Positions 15,272 through 24,341 of a DNA stretch of 64,000 bases are shown here, in pieces; positions within the stretch are counted from its first letter, which is position 1, and the number at the start of each line of letters is the position of its first letter. Under the pieces are notes generated by a model that was not told the DNA's origin, searched no databases, and saw only the letters and a program-made list of their open reading frames with translations. Source of the DNA: Candidatus Fermentithermobacillaceae bacterium (GTDB lineage Bacteria > Bacillota > Sulfobacillia > Fermentithermobacillales > DUSS01); assembly GCA_020725645.1 (NCBI GenBank), contig DYEQ01000072.1:29953-93952 (forward strand), in the 5' to 3' direction. The position numbers were made by a program, and so were the translations under genes.

Positions 15272-17932
15272 ATGGCGTCAAAACCCGGGGAATTTGACCA
15301 AGAACACGCGAGCGGTCTTATCCACGCCACGATTACGGTGCGGGGTGCCGTTCAGGGCGTGGGTTTCAGGCCCTTTGTCTACAAGCTCGCAACCTCCCTC
15401 GGACTTTCCGGCTTCGTTCGGAACCAGGGTGGCCTCGTATATATAGAAGCTACGGGGACCCGCGAAAAACTCGATGAATTCGTATCCCAGATTAGATCCA
15501 ACCCTCCCTCCCTGGCACGGATCGACGGCACGGAAGTCTTGTACAGCGCGGTAGCAATACCCAGAACGTCCAGCGAGGAAGGAGGCGAGCTTTTCAGAAC
15601 AGGCCCCCCCGGAACAGCCCTGGGTTGTTTCGTCGTCGTCGAAAGCACAGATGAGAAGGCGAGCGCTTACCAAGAACCCTTCGGAGGTCCGGGCGTTCCG
15701 CCCGATTCAGCTATCTGTTCGAACTGTCAAAAGGAATTGTCGGACCCGCGCGACAGGCGTTACTTTTATCCCTTCATCAATTGTACGGAGTGCGGTCCCC
15801 GCTTCACTATAGTCGAAAGTGCTCCGTACGACCGGGAGCGTACCACCATGAAGGTTTTCCCAATGTGTCTCCGGTGTCGGGACGAATACACAAATCCCCT
15901 GGACAGGCGGTTTCATGCGGAGCCCAACGCCTGCCCGGACTGCGGGCCGCAAGTCGTCTTCGAACATTCGGAGATAACCGGGTCACCTGCGCTCGGGCCA
16001 GATGACTACCGCGCGGACGACGATTGGTTACAAAAAGCAAGGCGGGTATTATCGCGCGGGGGTGTGCTGGCCGTTAAGGGCATCGGCGGGTTTCACCTCG
16101 CCTGCGACGCTACCAATCCCGACGCCGTGGCGCTTCTCAGGGCAAGAAAGAGGCGTCCGGCGAAGCCGTTCGCCATCATGGTGAAGGACATCGATACGGT
16201 TCGCCGGTGGTTTTACGTAAGTCCTCTGGAAGAGGAAATCCTGACGTCGAGAGCGGCGCCCATCGTGATCCTGAGGGCGCGGGAAAACTGCCCGGTAGCA
16301 AAGAACGTCGCCCCGGGGCTTATGCACGCAGGCGTAATGCTTCCCTACAGTCCCCTTCATCTCGTGCTCTTCCTCCCAAGGGACGGCGAAGCGCGCGAAC
16401 TCACTCAAGAAGCCCAGCCAGAGCTCGGTGAACCGGTCCCGGAAGCTCTGGTTATGACCAGTGGAAATCGTTCGGGTGAACCTCTAGTCTTCCGAAACGA
16501 TGAAGCTCGCTCCAGTCTCGGACCGCTGGTGGACGGATTTCTCATGCACAACAGGGAAATCGCAAGGCCTTGCGATGATTCGGTAGTGCGGATGATTGGC
16601 GAAAAAGTTCTGTTTTACCGGCGTTCTCGAGGGTGGGTGCCGGAGACCCTGGAGGTAGCTGGTATTTGTGCTTCAGGGGATGGAAGGATGCCGCCCGTCT
16701 TCGCAGCTGGAGCTGAGGGCAAGAACGTTTTCGCGTTCCTGTCCCGTGGCAAAGTACTCCTTTCCCAGCACGTGGGGGATCTTTACTCCGAAGAAGGCAT
16801 TTCCCGTTACAAGTTCCTCGTTAGGGATTTAGCTTCTCTGTACAAGTTCGAGCCCGGTATAATCGCCGTCGACAGCCACCCCGGGTACGAGGTGTCAAAG
16901 GCAGCCCGCGAGTTATTCCCGGATAAGCCCGTAGTCGAAGTACAGCATCATCACGCGCACATGGCTTCGGTCATGGCCGAGCACGGGCTCAAGGGAAGGT
17001 GCGTGGGCATCATCCTTGATGGCACAGGTTACGGGACCGACGGGCGGGTTTGGGGAGGCGAGATCCTGGCCGGCGATTACCGTTCCTTCGAACGCTTATA
17101 TCACCTGGCATACGTTCCGATGCCCGGGGGCGAGAAAGCTGTCGCCGAGCCGTGGCGGATGGCTCTAGCTCACTTAAAGCGCGCCTACGGTGACAATGCG
17201 CTAGAAATCGCTCTCCGCCTCTTTCCAGACCTGGCCCGGAAAATCGAGAAGCTCTGGCCGGCCCTGGATTTCCAGGGTTACCCGCTCACATCCAGTGCGG
17301 GGAGGCTGTTTGACGCGGTAGCTGCCATCACCGGTGTGTCCGCAATTAACACCTACGACGGCGAGAGCGCATCTCTTCTCGGGGAACTCGCGGATGAAGC
17401 CCGAAGTTTGAAGGGAGCTCAACATACAGCTAAGTCTCCGTACACCAGGATGGCCCGCGACACGATGCCCACTCGAGGCACAGGGCTGGCTCACCGAGGG
17501 GTGACTCCGCAACAAGCAGGCCTGGCCCATGACGCGAAACCGGCCCATGGGAACGGTCCAGATTTTACTGCCGCCCATCCTTCGAACCCCGGTATCTCAG
17601 GTTTCTCCGCTGAGGCGATCGACGTCTCCTTTCTAATACGCATGGTGGTCGAAGGAGTGCTTCGAGACTCGGCCAAAGAGGAGATCGCCTTTTCCTTTCA
17701 CGAGGGTCTCGCGGAGCTTCTCGCAAGCTACGCCGCACGCGGTGCCGCACGAATCGGGACGAAAAACGTGGTATTATCGGGCGGGGTGTTCCAAAACCCG
17801 GTCTTCATGGAACTCGTCACGGACTTTCTGCGAAAAGAAGGGCTTTGCGTGTATGTGGCGCAGACGGTGCCCCCTAACGATGGGGGGATGGCGCTCGGCC
17901 AAGCTGTAATAGCCGCGAACAGCGTCGATTAA
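15272..17932 (+). CDS. hypF: Carbamoyltransferase HypF
   Basis: Makes the carbamoyl group that becomes the CN ligand of NiFe hydrogenase. Domain order: acylphosphatase (VRGAVQGVGFRPFV near residue 24), two zinc-finger pairs (CSNC, CTEC, CLRC, CPDC, about 148-230), YrdC-like (KGIGGFHLACDA near 270) and a Kae1-like C-terminal part (HHHAHMASV near 565, LDGTGYGTDG near 588). At 886 residues it is over 100 longer than usual; a Ser/Thr/Gly/His-rich segment at about 711-775 accounts for much of this. ATG at 15272; GGAGG lies rather far upstream. Heads hypFCDE. Confidence 0.95.
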   Translation: MASKPGEFDQEHASGLIHATITVRGAVQGVGFRPFVYKLATSLGLSGFVRNQGGLVYIEATGTREKLDEFVSQIRSNPPSLARIDGTEVLYSAVAIPRTSSEEGGELFRTGPPGTALGCFVVVESTDEKASAYQEPFGGPGVPPDSAICSNCQKELSDPRDRRYFYPFINCTECGPRFTIVESAPYDRERTTMKVFPMCLRCRDEYTNPLDRRFHAEPNACPDCGPQVVFEHSEITGSPALGPDDYRADDDWLQKARRVLSRGGVLAVKGIGGFHLACDATNPDAVALLRARKRRPAKPFAIMVKDIDTVRRWFYVSPLEEEILTSRAAPIVILRARENCPVAKNVAPGLMHAGVMLPYSPLHLVLFLPRDGEARELTQEAQPELGEPVPEALVMTSGNRSGEPLVFRNDEARSSLGPLVDGFLMHNREIARPCDDSVVRMIGEKVLFYRRSRGWVPETLEVAGICASGDGRMPPVFAAGAEGKNVFAFLSRGKVLLSQHVGDLYSEEGISRYKFLVRDLASLYKFEPGIIAVDSHPGYEVSKAARELFPDKPVVEVQHHHAHMASVMAEHGLKGRCVGIILDGTGYGTDGRVWGGEILAGDYRSFERLYHLAYVPMPGGEKAVAEPWRMALAHLKRAYGDNALEIALRLFPDLARKIEKLWPALDFQGYPLTSSAGRLFDAVAAITGVSAINTYDGESASLLGELADEARSLKGAQHTAKSPYTRMARDTMPTRGTGLAHRGVTPQQAGLAHDAKPAHGNGPDFTAAHPSNPGISGFSAEAIDVSFLIRMVVEGVLRDSAKEEIAFSFHEGLAELLASYAARGAARIGTKNVVLSGGVFQNPVFMELVTDFLRKEGLCVYVAQTVPPNDGGMALGQAVIAANSVD

Positions 17933-17952
17933 TGGGAGGAAGTGAATGGCCG

Positions 17953-18162
17953 GTGTGTGTAGCTCTACCGTTGAAAGTTAACGAGGTGGACGGCAATTGG
18001 GCCATAGTCGAGGTTTCCGGAGGGAAGATCCGGGTGCGGTCGGACCTGGTTTCCGTAAGGCCGGGTGATTACGTGCTGGTGCACGCCGGGTTCATCATCG
18101 AAAAACTCGAGCTCGAGGAAGCCAGGAAAACTCTGGACATGTTTCGGGAGATAGAAGGATGA
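17953..18162 (+). CDS. hypC: Hydrogenase assembly chaperone HypC
   Basis: Small chaperone that carries the Fe(CN)2CO group with HypD and binds the large-subunit precursor. Family members start with Met-Cys, the cysteine being essential. Starting at GTG 17953 gives MCVALPLKV, exactly this signature, and 69 residues. An upstream ATG at 17932 would bury the cysteine and is rejected. GGAGG lies 13 bases before the GTG. The stop overlaps the hypD start (ATGA). Confidence 0.93.
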   Translation: MCVALPLKVNEVDGNWAIVEVSGGKIRVRSDLVSVRPGDYVLVHAGFIIEKLELEEARKTLDMFREIEG

Positions 18163-19268
18163 ACGACGACGTAGTGGAGCGCGCCATCAAATCCTCTCGG
18201 GACCCTCAGGTTTTCCGGGCCTTGCTGGCTTCGGTTAAACGGAACGTCGGCTTCCTAAGTAAGAAACCCATTTTGATGGAAGTCTGCGGTTCCCATACGT
18301 GGGCCATATCCCATACCGGAATCCGCGAACTCTTAAAGGACGAGGTGGAACTGATCTCCGGCCCCGGGTGCCCGGTCTGCGTTACGTCTCCGGGCGAAGT
18401 GGCGCAGATGATAGAGCTATCTTACCGGCCCGGCGTGATCGTGACCTCCTACGGTGACATGATTCGGGTGCCTGGACGAGGTGGCAGCCTTGAAGCTTCG
18501 AGAGCAGCCGGCAACCACGTCGAGGTAGTTTACAGCGCGATGGACGCCGTGACGATCGCGGAAAACAACCCGGAACAGCAGGTGGCATTCCTGGGAATCG
18601 GGTTTGAAACGACGGCACCGGCCGCTGCTGTGGCGGTGGAACTGGCGAAAGCTCGTGGCCTTGGTAATTTCACTGTCTACAGCGCTCACAAGCTTATGCC
18701 TCCCGCACTCCGGGCGATCCTGAGTTTACCGGATCTCAACATCGACGGGCTCATCTTGCCCGGTCACGTCTCCGCCGTAACGGGCAGAAAGTATTTCGAC
18801 TTCATATCCGATTACGCTGTGCCTGCGGTGATATCCGGTTTTGAGGCCTGCGACATCCTGTACGCCATCCTGAAATTGGTGAAAAAGATTCGCGCCCGGG
18901 ACTTCAGCGTGGAAAACGCTTATCCCCGCGCCGTTCGGGAGACGGGAAACACAAAAGCCATGGCAGAGATAAGCAAAGTGTTCCGTCCATCGGACGCTTT
19001 CTGGCGCGGTCTCGGGAACATCCCGTTGAGCGGACTGGAACTGAACACCCAGTATTCGTCGTTCGATGCTAAGGTCAGGTTCGGGCTGCCTCCGGTGGTT
19101 GAAGAACCGGAACCTCCCGGGTGCAGCTGCGCTGAGGTGCTCTCCGGACGGAAGACGCCTCGCCAGTGCCGCTTGTTCGGAAAAGCATGTACGCCCTCAA
19201 ATCCGGTGGGTCCCTGTATGGTTTCGTCCGAGGGGTCTTGCAGAGCTCATTACGTATTTGGACGGTAG
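18159..19268 (+). CDS. hypD: Hydrogenase formation protein HypD
   Basis: Iron-sulfur scaffold that builds the Fe(CN)2CO centre with HypC and HypE. 369 residues. Conserved segments: MEVCGSHTWAISHTGIR near residue 40, SGPGCPVCVT near 68, FLGIGFETTAP near 142 and a C-terminal cysteine set (GCSCAEVLSG, CRLFGKAC, C then C). The ATG overlaps the hypC stop, so coupling is likely. A 144-base gap to hypE follows. Confidence 0.95.
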   Translation: MNDDVVERAIKSSRDPQVFRALLASVKRNVGFLSKKPILMEVCGSHTWAISHTGIRELLKDEVELISGPGCPVCVTSPGEVAQMIELSYRPGVIVTSYGDMIRVPGRGGSLEASRAAGNHVEVVYSAMDAVTIAENNPEQQVAFLGIGFETTAPAAAVAVELAKARGLGNFTVYSAHKLMPPALRAILSLPDLNIDGLILPGHVSAVTGRKYFDFISDYAVPAVISGFEACDILYAILKLVKKIRARDFSVENAYPRAVRETGNTKAMAEISKVFRPSDAFWRGLGNIPLSGLELNTQYSSFDAKVRFGLPPVVEEPEPPGCSCAEVLSGRKTPRQCRLFGKACTPSNPVGPCMVSSEGSCRAHYVFGR

Positions 19269-19412
19269 GTCATGTTCCAAGTGTGAGGGAATTTAAAGCC
19301 CTTGGTATATCTCGGGTTACGTATCGCGTTGACAGGCCAACATGGACTCTGTGCCGGCGAGAATCTTTGAGGCGTCGAGCAGAGCCAGGTAACCTTCTTA
19401 GGGCGAGGTGGC

Positions 19413-20531
19413 GTGACGGTGAGATGCTGTAACGACGATAACATGTACGGAACCCACGGTTACGAAGCTGGTAACTGCGGAACCCGCATCAACCACATCA
19501 CCGGTAACAATCCCCCTATCGGCAGTGGTAACGCTCGGGGCAACGCCGGAAACCCCCTTAGGCGGAGGGACGGTCGAGTACTCCTGTCCCACGGCGACGG
19601 AGGGCTTCTCACCCGCCGCCTTGTAGAAGATGTTTTCCTCAAGCACCTGGGTAACGCTTTTACTGGCCAGATGGACGACTCCGCTCGCTTACCCCTCCCC
19701 CCTGGCGCGGAGATCGCGTACACCACCGATTCCTTCGTAGTGGACCCCATCTTCTTTCCCGGAGGAGACATAGGAAAGCTCTCCGTTTTGGGCACTCTTA
19801 ACGACTTGTGGGTTTCGGGTGCTCTTCCCCTTTATCTCTCCGCCGGGTTCATCATCGAAGAGGGGCTCGGGTTTGCAGAGCTCGAAGCGATTGTGCGCTC
19901 CATGGGAGAAGCTCTTTGTTCCTGTGGCGTCAGCTTAGTTGCCGCCGACACCAAGGTCGTTCCCAGAGGGAAAGGGGATAAAATCTACATCAACACTTCC
20001 GGCGTGGGCGTTATCCCACCGGAAAGAAAGATGCAGCGAAAAGCTCTTCCCGGGGACAGGGTGATCGTTTCGGGTACCATAGGCGAACACGGCCTGAGCA
20101 TAATGGCCCTCAGAACCAACGTCGATCCGGGCAGCTTGACTTCAGACTGCGGACCCGTGGGTCCCGCTGTCGATGAGTTGTTCCGATCTGGGGTCCAGGT
20201 CCACATGATGCGCGACCCGACCCGCGGTGGCCTTGCATCCGTGATGAAAGAAGTAGCTGAACTATCCGCTTGCGACCTGCTCATCAGGGAGTCTCAGATC
20301 CCCGTACGACCTGAATCTCAGGAGCTCCTCGACCTTTTGGGCCTTGACGCGCTCTACCTTCCCTGCGAAGGGCGGGTCGTCGCCTTCGTGGGCCCCGGCC
20401 CCATCCCCGAAGGATGGAGCGAAATCGGAGAGGTCCGCGATGGGAGCGGCAATGTAATCCTCGAAACAAAATACGGTGGGCACCGCCGCCTTGGCCTCCT
20501 GGAGGGAGCACCGCTTCCTCGCATCTGCTGA
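19413..20531 (+). CDS. hypE: Hydrogenase expression/formation protein HypE
   Basis: Dehydrates the thiocarboxamide on its C-terminal cysteine to thiocyanate, the CN donor. The protein ends in PRIC, the required C-terminal cysteine. AIR-synthase-type motifs: SHGDGGLLTRRLVEDVF near residue 59, AYTTDSFVV near 101, MRDPTRGGLASVMKE near 268. The first ~50 residues (Asn/Gly-rich) are not typical; the true start could be later than the GTG at 19413, for example the ATG at 19443. Last complete gene of the hyp set. Confidence 0.93.
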   Translation: MTVRCCNDDNMYGTHGYEAGNCGTRINHITGNNPPIGSGNARGNAGNPLRRRDGRVLLSHGDGGLLTRRLVEDVFLKHLGNAFTGQMDDSARLPLPPGAEIAYTTDSFVVDPIFFPGGDIGKLSVLGTLNDLWVSGALPLYLSAGFIIEEGLGFAELEAIVRSMGEALCSCGVSLVAADTKVVPRGKGDKIYINTSGVGVIPPERKMQRKALPGDRVIVSGTIGEHGLSIMALRTNVDPGSLTSDCGPVGPAVDELFRSGVQVHMMRDPTRGGLASVMKEVAELSACDLLIRESQIPVRPESQELLDLLGLDALYLPCEGRVVAFVGPGPIPEGWSEIGEVRDGSGNVILETKYGGHRRLGLLEGAPLPRIC

Positions 20532-20649
20532 AGCTTCGTTCGGGGATTTTGGTCCGCACCATCTTTCCTATGCGACTGGGGCGTTCTCCCATATTGACTC
20601 GTGTTCTTTCGTCAAGACGATTCAGGTCACTTCGACAAAGTATCCCTTG

Positions 20650-20943
20650 CCCATGGCGTGTTCGGTGAGTTTTCTCGCGCACGGTGTCGCTCTAGAAGTT
20701 CGGCGGCGCACACAGTACAGGGTACGCTGCTGGTTGGGCATTAGACCCGCGAATTGCCAAGGTAGTGCTCGTGCGAGCTGGTACTGCTGGTGAAGAACAA
20801 TTCAGCTGTACCGTCAAGAACGGTTTCTGGTGGACGGGCCCTCATCAATGGGGAAATTACCCGCCCGACCGAGCCATCGTATACGACAGGTCTGGGAAGG
20901 TTCTCTATGAAGGACCTTTCCCTCCCCCAGAACCGGCTTCATG
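20650..20943 (+). pseudogene. Remnant of an unidentified protein, C-terminal part
   Basis: An open frame from just after a TAG near 20690 encodes FGGAHSTGYAAGWALDPRIAKVVLVRAG and then VKNGFWWTGPHQWGNYPPDRAIVYD and ends in PEPASW at 20943. It reads like the beta-rich C-terminal part of an exported or surface protein (SGKVLYEG near the end). No start codon lies before the conserved-looking part, so I consider it broken. No family named. Confidence 0.35.
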
Positions 20944-20962
20944 GTGAGAAGGCGCAAAGGGT

Positions 20963-21202
20963 TTGACGGCCACCGGGGCGATAACGGTAATGTTTGTCTC
21001 CATACTCAGCATGATGTCGAGGCGGTCGAGATCCAACTCCGAAGGACACAGGTTCGCCGGTTGGGCTCGCGTTCTGGCCGGTCTTGCGGTGCTGGGTATA
21101 GTAGCTGTCATCGCCGTGACGCTCGTGACCCAACACCCCAATTTGCCACCGAAACGTCCTCGCAATCGCGGACGTACCGAGGTGGCGTCTCAGGACCCCT
21201 GA
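20963..21202 (+). CDS. Possible small membrane protein
   Basis: A 79-codon frame starting TTG, preceded by AAAGGG. It has two hydrophobic stretches (ITVMFVSILSMM and VLAGLAVLGIVAVIAVTLV) separated by a basic segment, and a basic tail. It lies in the same frame as the preceding remnant after its TGA. It overlaps the open frame of the hycI remnant. Could be a decayed N-terminal part of something else; weak call. Confidence 0.3.
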   Translation: MTATGAITVMFVSILSMMSRRSRSNSEGHRFAGWARVLAGLAVLGIVAVIAVTLVTQHPNLPPKRPRNRGRTEVASQDP

Positions 21203-21587
21203 CGTAGGGGCCCCTGGTGACTGGCTTTCCGTTCCGGCAGGCGCCGTTGCTGAAAACTACCTCTCTGCGGTCACCCGCTTTCTCCCGACCCACGTCATCG
21301 TGGTCGATGCGTTTGACCGTGGGGCCAGGCCCGGCGCCGTCTCCATCATCCCTGCTTCAGCCATCCAGGGCATGAGCTTGTCGTCACATCAGCTTCCTCT
21401 CTGCTTGATCCGCGATTTTCTCTCGTTGAACGGGATCTTACGTCAGCTCTACGTCGGCATAGAGCCGAGCTGCATCGACCTTGGGACACTCATGACACCT
21501 CCAGTGAGAAGGTCGTCGCGGAAAGTAGCGCAAGCTATCGCGCGCCTGGCCCGCTGCCGAGACCAGGCGCGTTCTTTCCCCACTTGA
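21131..21587 (+). pseudogene. Broken HycI/HyaD-type hydrogenase maturation endopeptidase
   Basis: The frame from 21131 lacks any start codon until a GTG at 21300. It encodes VPAGAVAENYL, then HVIVVDAFDRG, ARPGAVSIIP, SSHQLPLCLIRDFL and LYVGIEPSCIDLG, in the order found in the HycI family (AGxxPEN, DA, STHTLPL, GIQP). The family N-terminus with GIGNxLRGDD, which holds the first nickel ligand, is absent and the spacing is too short. From GTG 21300 only 95 residues would be made, without the PEN region. I read it as a decayed gene that once completed the hyp cluster. Confidence 0.6.
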
Positions 21588-21642
21588 CGGTCTTCCTGTT
21601 AGGTGTTCTATCTACGACTGTTCCGCCTGGACGCTCGGAAGG

Positions 21643-22089
21643 TCAGTCGATGAACTTCAACTGTTTCAGCACGCCCACCATAGCGCGATAATCGTGGTAC
21701 CCGACTACACCCCCGATCATCTTTCCTTGAGCATCGAAAAAGATCAGAGTCGGAACAGCCGGGACTTCATACTTGGCAGCTTCCGAGGGATATCGTTCCA
21801 TGTTCATCGTAACGACGAAGATCTTATCCCCGTATTCAGTCCGAAGCCGCTCCAGTACGGGAACCATCATTCGGCAATAGGGGCACGAAGTGGTGTAGAA
21901 CTCGAGAATACCGGGCTTTCCTTGCGCTACGATTTTCTCGAACTCTGCGGGGCTGACATCGGGGACTTTTGAAACCGGCCGCTCACTGCGGCTTAGCCGG
22001 AAATACCAGAAAAGTCCGGCAGCTACGGTTACTAAAACGAGAACGGCGCCGATTCTCAACACTCCGGAGGTGTGAATACCCCGGTTCAC
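21643..22089 (-). CDS. Membrane-anchored thioredoxin-like protein
   Basis: Thiol-disulfide oxidoreductase facing outward. From GTG 22089 (GGGGGT seven bases before it) it has 148 residues: a membrane anchor (IGAVLVLVTVAAGLFWYF, residues 12-29) and a thioredoxin domain with TTSCPYCRMM near residue 71 and the cis-proline in VPAVPTLIFF. An in-frame start at 22143 is possible but has a poorer ribosome site. The next gene upstream is CcdA-like, its usual electron donor, 119-174 bases away on the same strand. Confidence 0.85.
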   Translation of the reverse strand: MNRGIHTSGVLRIGAVLVLVTVAAGLFWYFRLSRSERPVSKVPDVSPAEFEKIVAQGKPGILEFYTTSCPYCRMMVPVLERLRTEYGDKIFVVTMNMERYPSEAAKYEVPAVPTLIFFDAQGKMIGGVVGYHDYRAMVGVLKQLKFID

Positions 22090-22262
22090 GACGGGAACCC
22101 CCTTTTTGACCGAATACACGAACTCGAACTCGATATGCTCCACAAACCCTGGTTCACATACTTCTTAAACGACGTTCGTACCAGGATACTTTCACTTTTC
22201 TCAGCCGCTAAAGGATAACCTTTGCCACCAATACATGGATGGCTATCCATTTAACAGATAAG

Positions 22263-23009
22263 TTAAGGTAGATTAAGATACGGCCTTACCAGCAGGTACA
22301 CCCCGATGGCCAGGACGAGCCCGCCTCCCACCTTTCTTAGAGACTGCAGCGCTGCTACGTTCCTTTCTTGTTCAAAGAACGCACCGAACCCGGAAGTCGC
22401 GAGCCCGGCCAAAACCACCAGCAAGGATTGCCCGAGCGAGTACGCCAGGAGCAGCATGGCCCCACGAACCAGCGATCCCGTCGCCGCCACCAGCGCCAGG
22501 ATGGCCAAGAGCGCAGGAGTGGCGCACGGCGATGCGGAAAGTCCGTACAGCGCTCCCATGGCAAGCCCACCTAGTGAACCCCCACCGGTCCACCTTCTTG
22601 ACGGCCGCCTTTCCCCTTGCTTGCCCCTCTTCTCATCGTTCTGGGGCACTGGTGCTTCCGAAGGCAGAACTACCTTGCAGGTCTTCGGACCCCCAAAAGC
22701 TCCCAGATACCCAAGGCCCGCAACGATAAAGGCGATGCCTGCTACCCAGCGTATGGCCGGTACCGTTAGACACAGGGTCCGTCCGACCGCGCCGGCGACC
22801 ATCCCCACTACGGTCAAAGAAACAACCATACCGGTGAGAAAGAAGACCAGAGCGCTTCCTCGCCCTCTTCTCTGGGTCCCCGCCAGGTGTCCCACGACCA
22901 GAGGAATCGCCGCCAAAGCGCACGGACTGCCGGAAGTGAGGATGCCGGCCAACAGCGCATAAAGCGGACCCAACACCGGGCTTTCCAGACCTTTGACGAT
23001 GTACTCCAT
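22263..23009 (-). CDS. CcdA/DsbD-like transmembrane thiol-disulfide transporter
   Basis: Moves reducing equivalents across the membrane to outside thioredoxins. About six membrane helices in 248 residues. The two cysteine motifs are GSPCALAAIPL near residue 29 and SASPCATPALLA near 158, in equivalent places of the two halves as in CcdA. A charged loop of about 30 residues (QNDEKRGKQGERR) separates the halves. ATG at 23009 directly follows AAGGAGGTGAGAAAA; the GTG three codons earlier overlaps that site. Forms a pair with the thioredoxin gene. Confidence 0.85.
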   Translation of the reverse strand: MEYIVKGLESPVLGPLYALLAGILTSGSPCALAAIPLVVGHLAGTQRRGRGSALVFFLTGMVVSLTVVGMVAGAVGRTLCLTVPAIRWVAGIAFIVAGLGYLGAFGGPKTCKVVLPSEAPVPQNDEKRGKQGERRPSRRWTGGGSLGGLAMGALYGLSASPCATPALLAILALVAATGSLVRGAMLLLAYSLGQSLLVVLAGLATSGFGAFFEQERNVAALQSLRKVGGGLVLAIGVYLLVRPYLNLP

Positions 23010-23039
23010 TTTTCTCACCTCCTTTTGTAAGTCACCAAC

Positions 23040-24341
23040 CTAATCCGTTGTCCTGCCGTAGTTGTCATCTAACCTTACTACGTCATCCATCTCCGGAGTA
23101 GACGCTTCGTGAAGGACCAGATCCGTTCGGGCCCTGACCCTGTGGACAGTGCCCGGAGGGATGTCCACCGAAAGCCCCGGCTTAATCGGGATCTCCTCGC
23201 CGCCGAGGTACAGAGTTCCCTCGCCCGAGGAAAAGAACATCGTCTCAGATTTCCGTTGGTGATACTGCAAGCTCAAAGAATGACCAGCGTTGACGTAGAT
23301 GGTCTTCCCGGCGTACCTCGGGGTATGGGCCCACCATACCTCTTTGCCCCACGGTTTTTCCACCACTTTCGGCAAAGCTTCCGTCCTGTCCCGATTCATC
23401 TGAGGACCCTTCAAATACTCCTGACGGGCAAGCCATGCCGCGCCCAGAATCGCCGCATCTACTCCCAGCGTGCTCACTACGTGCGGTATATCCCGCTTAG
23501 CTGGCAGAAACGCTCTCTTTTCCAGCTCTTCTTTGCACGCATCGAGATAAAGCCGGAGAGCCAGGGGATTGCCCTTCGCCATTCCGCCGCCGAACACCGC
23601 AGCCTCAGGGTCGAGTACCGTGAAAACCTGGGCCAGACCCCGACCGAGAGCGCGACCGGCGGTTTGGAGAACATCGCGAGCTCTCGCGTCGCCCGAAGCT
23701 GCCAGCGCGAACACTTCCGCCGATGGCTTGCCGTAAGCCCTTTCGATGGCCGGACCGGCGGCGAGAGCTTCGACGCAACCTTTTCTGCCACAGCCGCAGA
23801 GGGGCCCATCCGGGTTCACCTGAACGTGACCGATCTCTCCCGCGCCTCCCCAATGGCCCCGGTAAAGCTCTCCGTTCAAGATGAGCGCTCCGCCGATCCC
23901 CGTGCCGAGCGTCACGTAGACGAAGTCCTCGAATTCCCTGCCCGCGCCGAACCTCCTCTCCCCCACCGCCGCGGCGTTGGCGTCGTTCTCGAGGGTAACC
24001 GGCACTCCCAACTCTCTTTCCAGGGCCCGAGCGATTGCGAAGCCCCTCCATTTCGGAAGATTCGGCAAGGCGAGGAGCTGTTGCTCTTTGATATCCAGAG
24101 GACCCGGCGCGCCCACTCCTACTCCCAACAGTTCCGCGTTTCGATCTCCGAGGGTTTGGTTAACACCCGAAACGATCTGACGTACCAGGGATGCGATGGA
24201 TTTGATGCCTTCGTCGGGGTCGTCCCTTACCGTAGGGACGCTCACGGAAAACACCACCCGTCCCGGCTCGCCGGCCAGGACGGCCCCTATTCTGGTTTTT
24301 GTGCCTCCCAGGTCTATGCCGGCGAAAATCCCGTTCACCAT
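23040..24341 (-). CDS. ROK-family sugar kinase fused to a cupin (phosphomannose-isomerase-like) domain
   Basis: 433 residues in two domains. Residues 1-310 are a ROK kinase: ATP motif GIDLGGTKTRIG, catalytic VTLENDANAAAVGE near 116, TLGTGIGGALI, and the zinc motif CGCGRKGCVEAL near 182. Residues about 325-433 form a cupin of the type II mannose-6-phosphate isomerase kind: KPWGKEVWWAHTP, then LSLQYHQRKSETMFF, IPPGTVHRV. The fusion suggests phosphorylation followed by isomerisation or regulated binding of a hexose such as mannose or fructose. It is divergent from a GH38 alpha-mannosidase, which supports mannose. ATG at 24341; ribosome site weak. Confidence 0.85.
   Translation of the reverse strand: MVNGIFAGIDLGGTKTRIGAVLAGEPGRVVFSVSVPTVRDDPDEGIKSIASLVRQIVSGVNQTLGDRNAELLGVGVGAPGPLDIKEQQLLALPNLPKWRGFAIARALERELGVPVTLENDANAAAVGERRFGAGREFEDFVYVTLGTGIGGALILNGELYRGHWGGAGEIGHVQVNPDGPLCGCGRKGCVEALAAGPAIERAYGKPSAEVFALAASGDARARDVLQTAGRALGRGLAQVFTVLDPEAAVFGGGMAKGNPLALRLYLDACKEELEKRAFLPAKRDIPHVVSTLGVDAAILGAAWLARQEYLKGPQMNRDRTEALPKVVEKPWGKEVWWAHTPRYAGKTIYVNAGHSLSLQYHQRKSETMFFSSGEGTLYLGGEEIPIKPGLSVDIPPGTVHRVRARTDLVLHEASTPEMDDVVRLDDNYGRTTD

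Noticed and set aside
22306..22962. A 218-codon plus-strand frame
   Set aside because: Antisense to the CcdA-like gene; Pro/Thr/Arg-rich composition typical of shadow frames.
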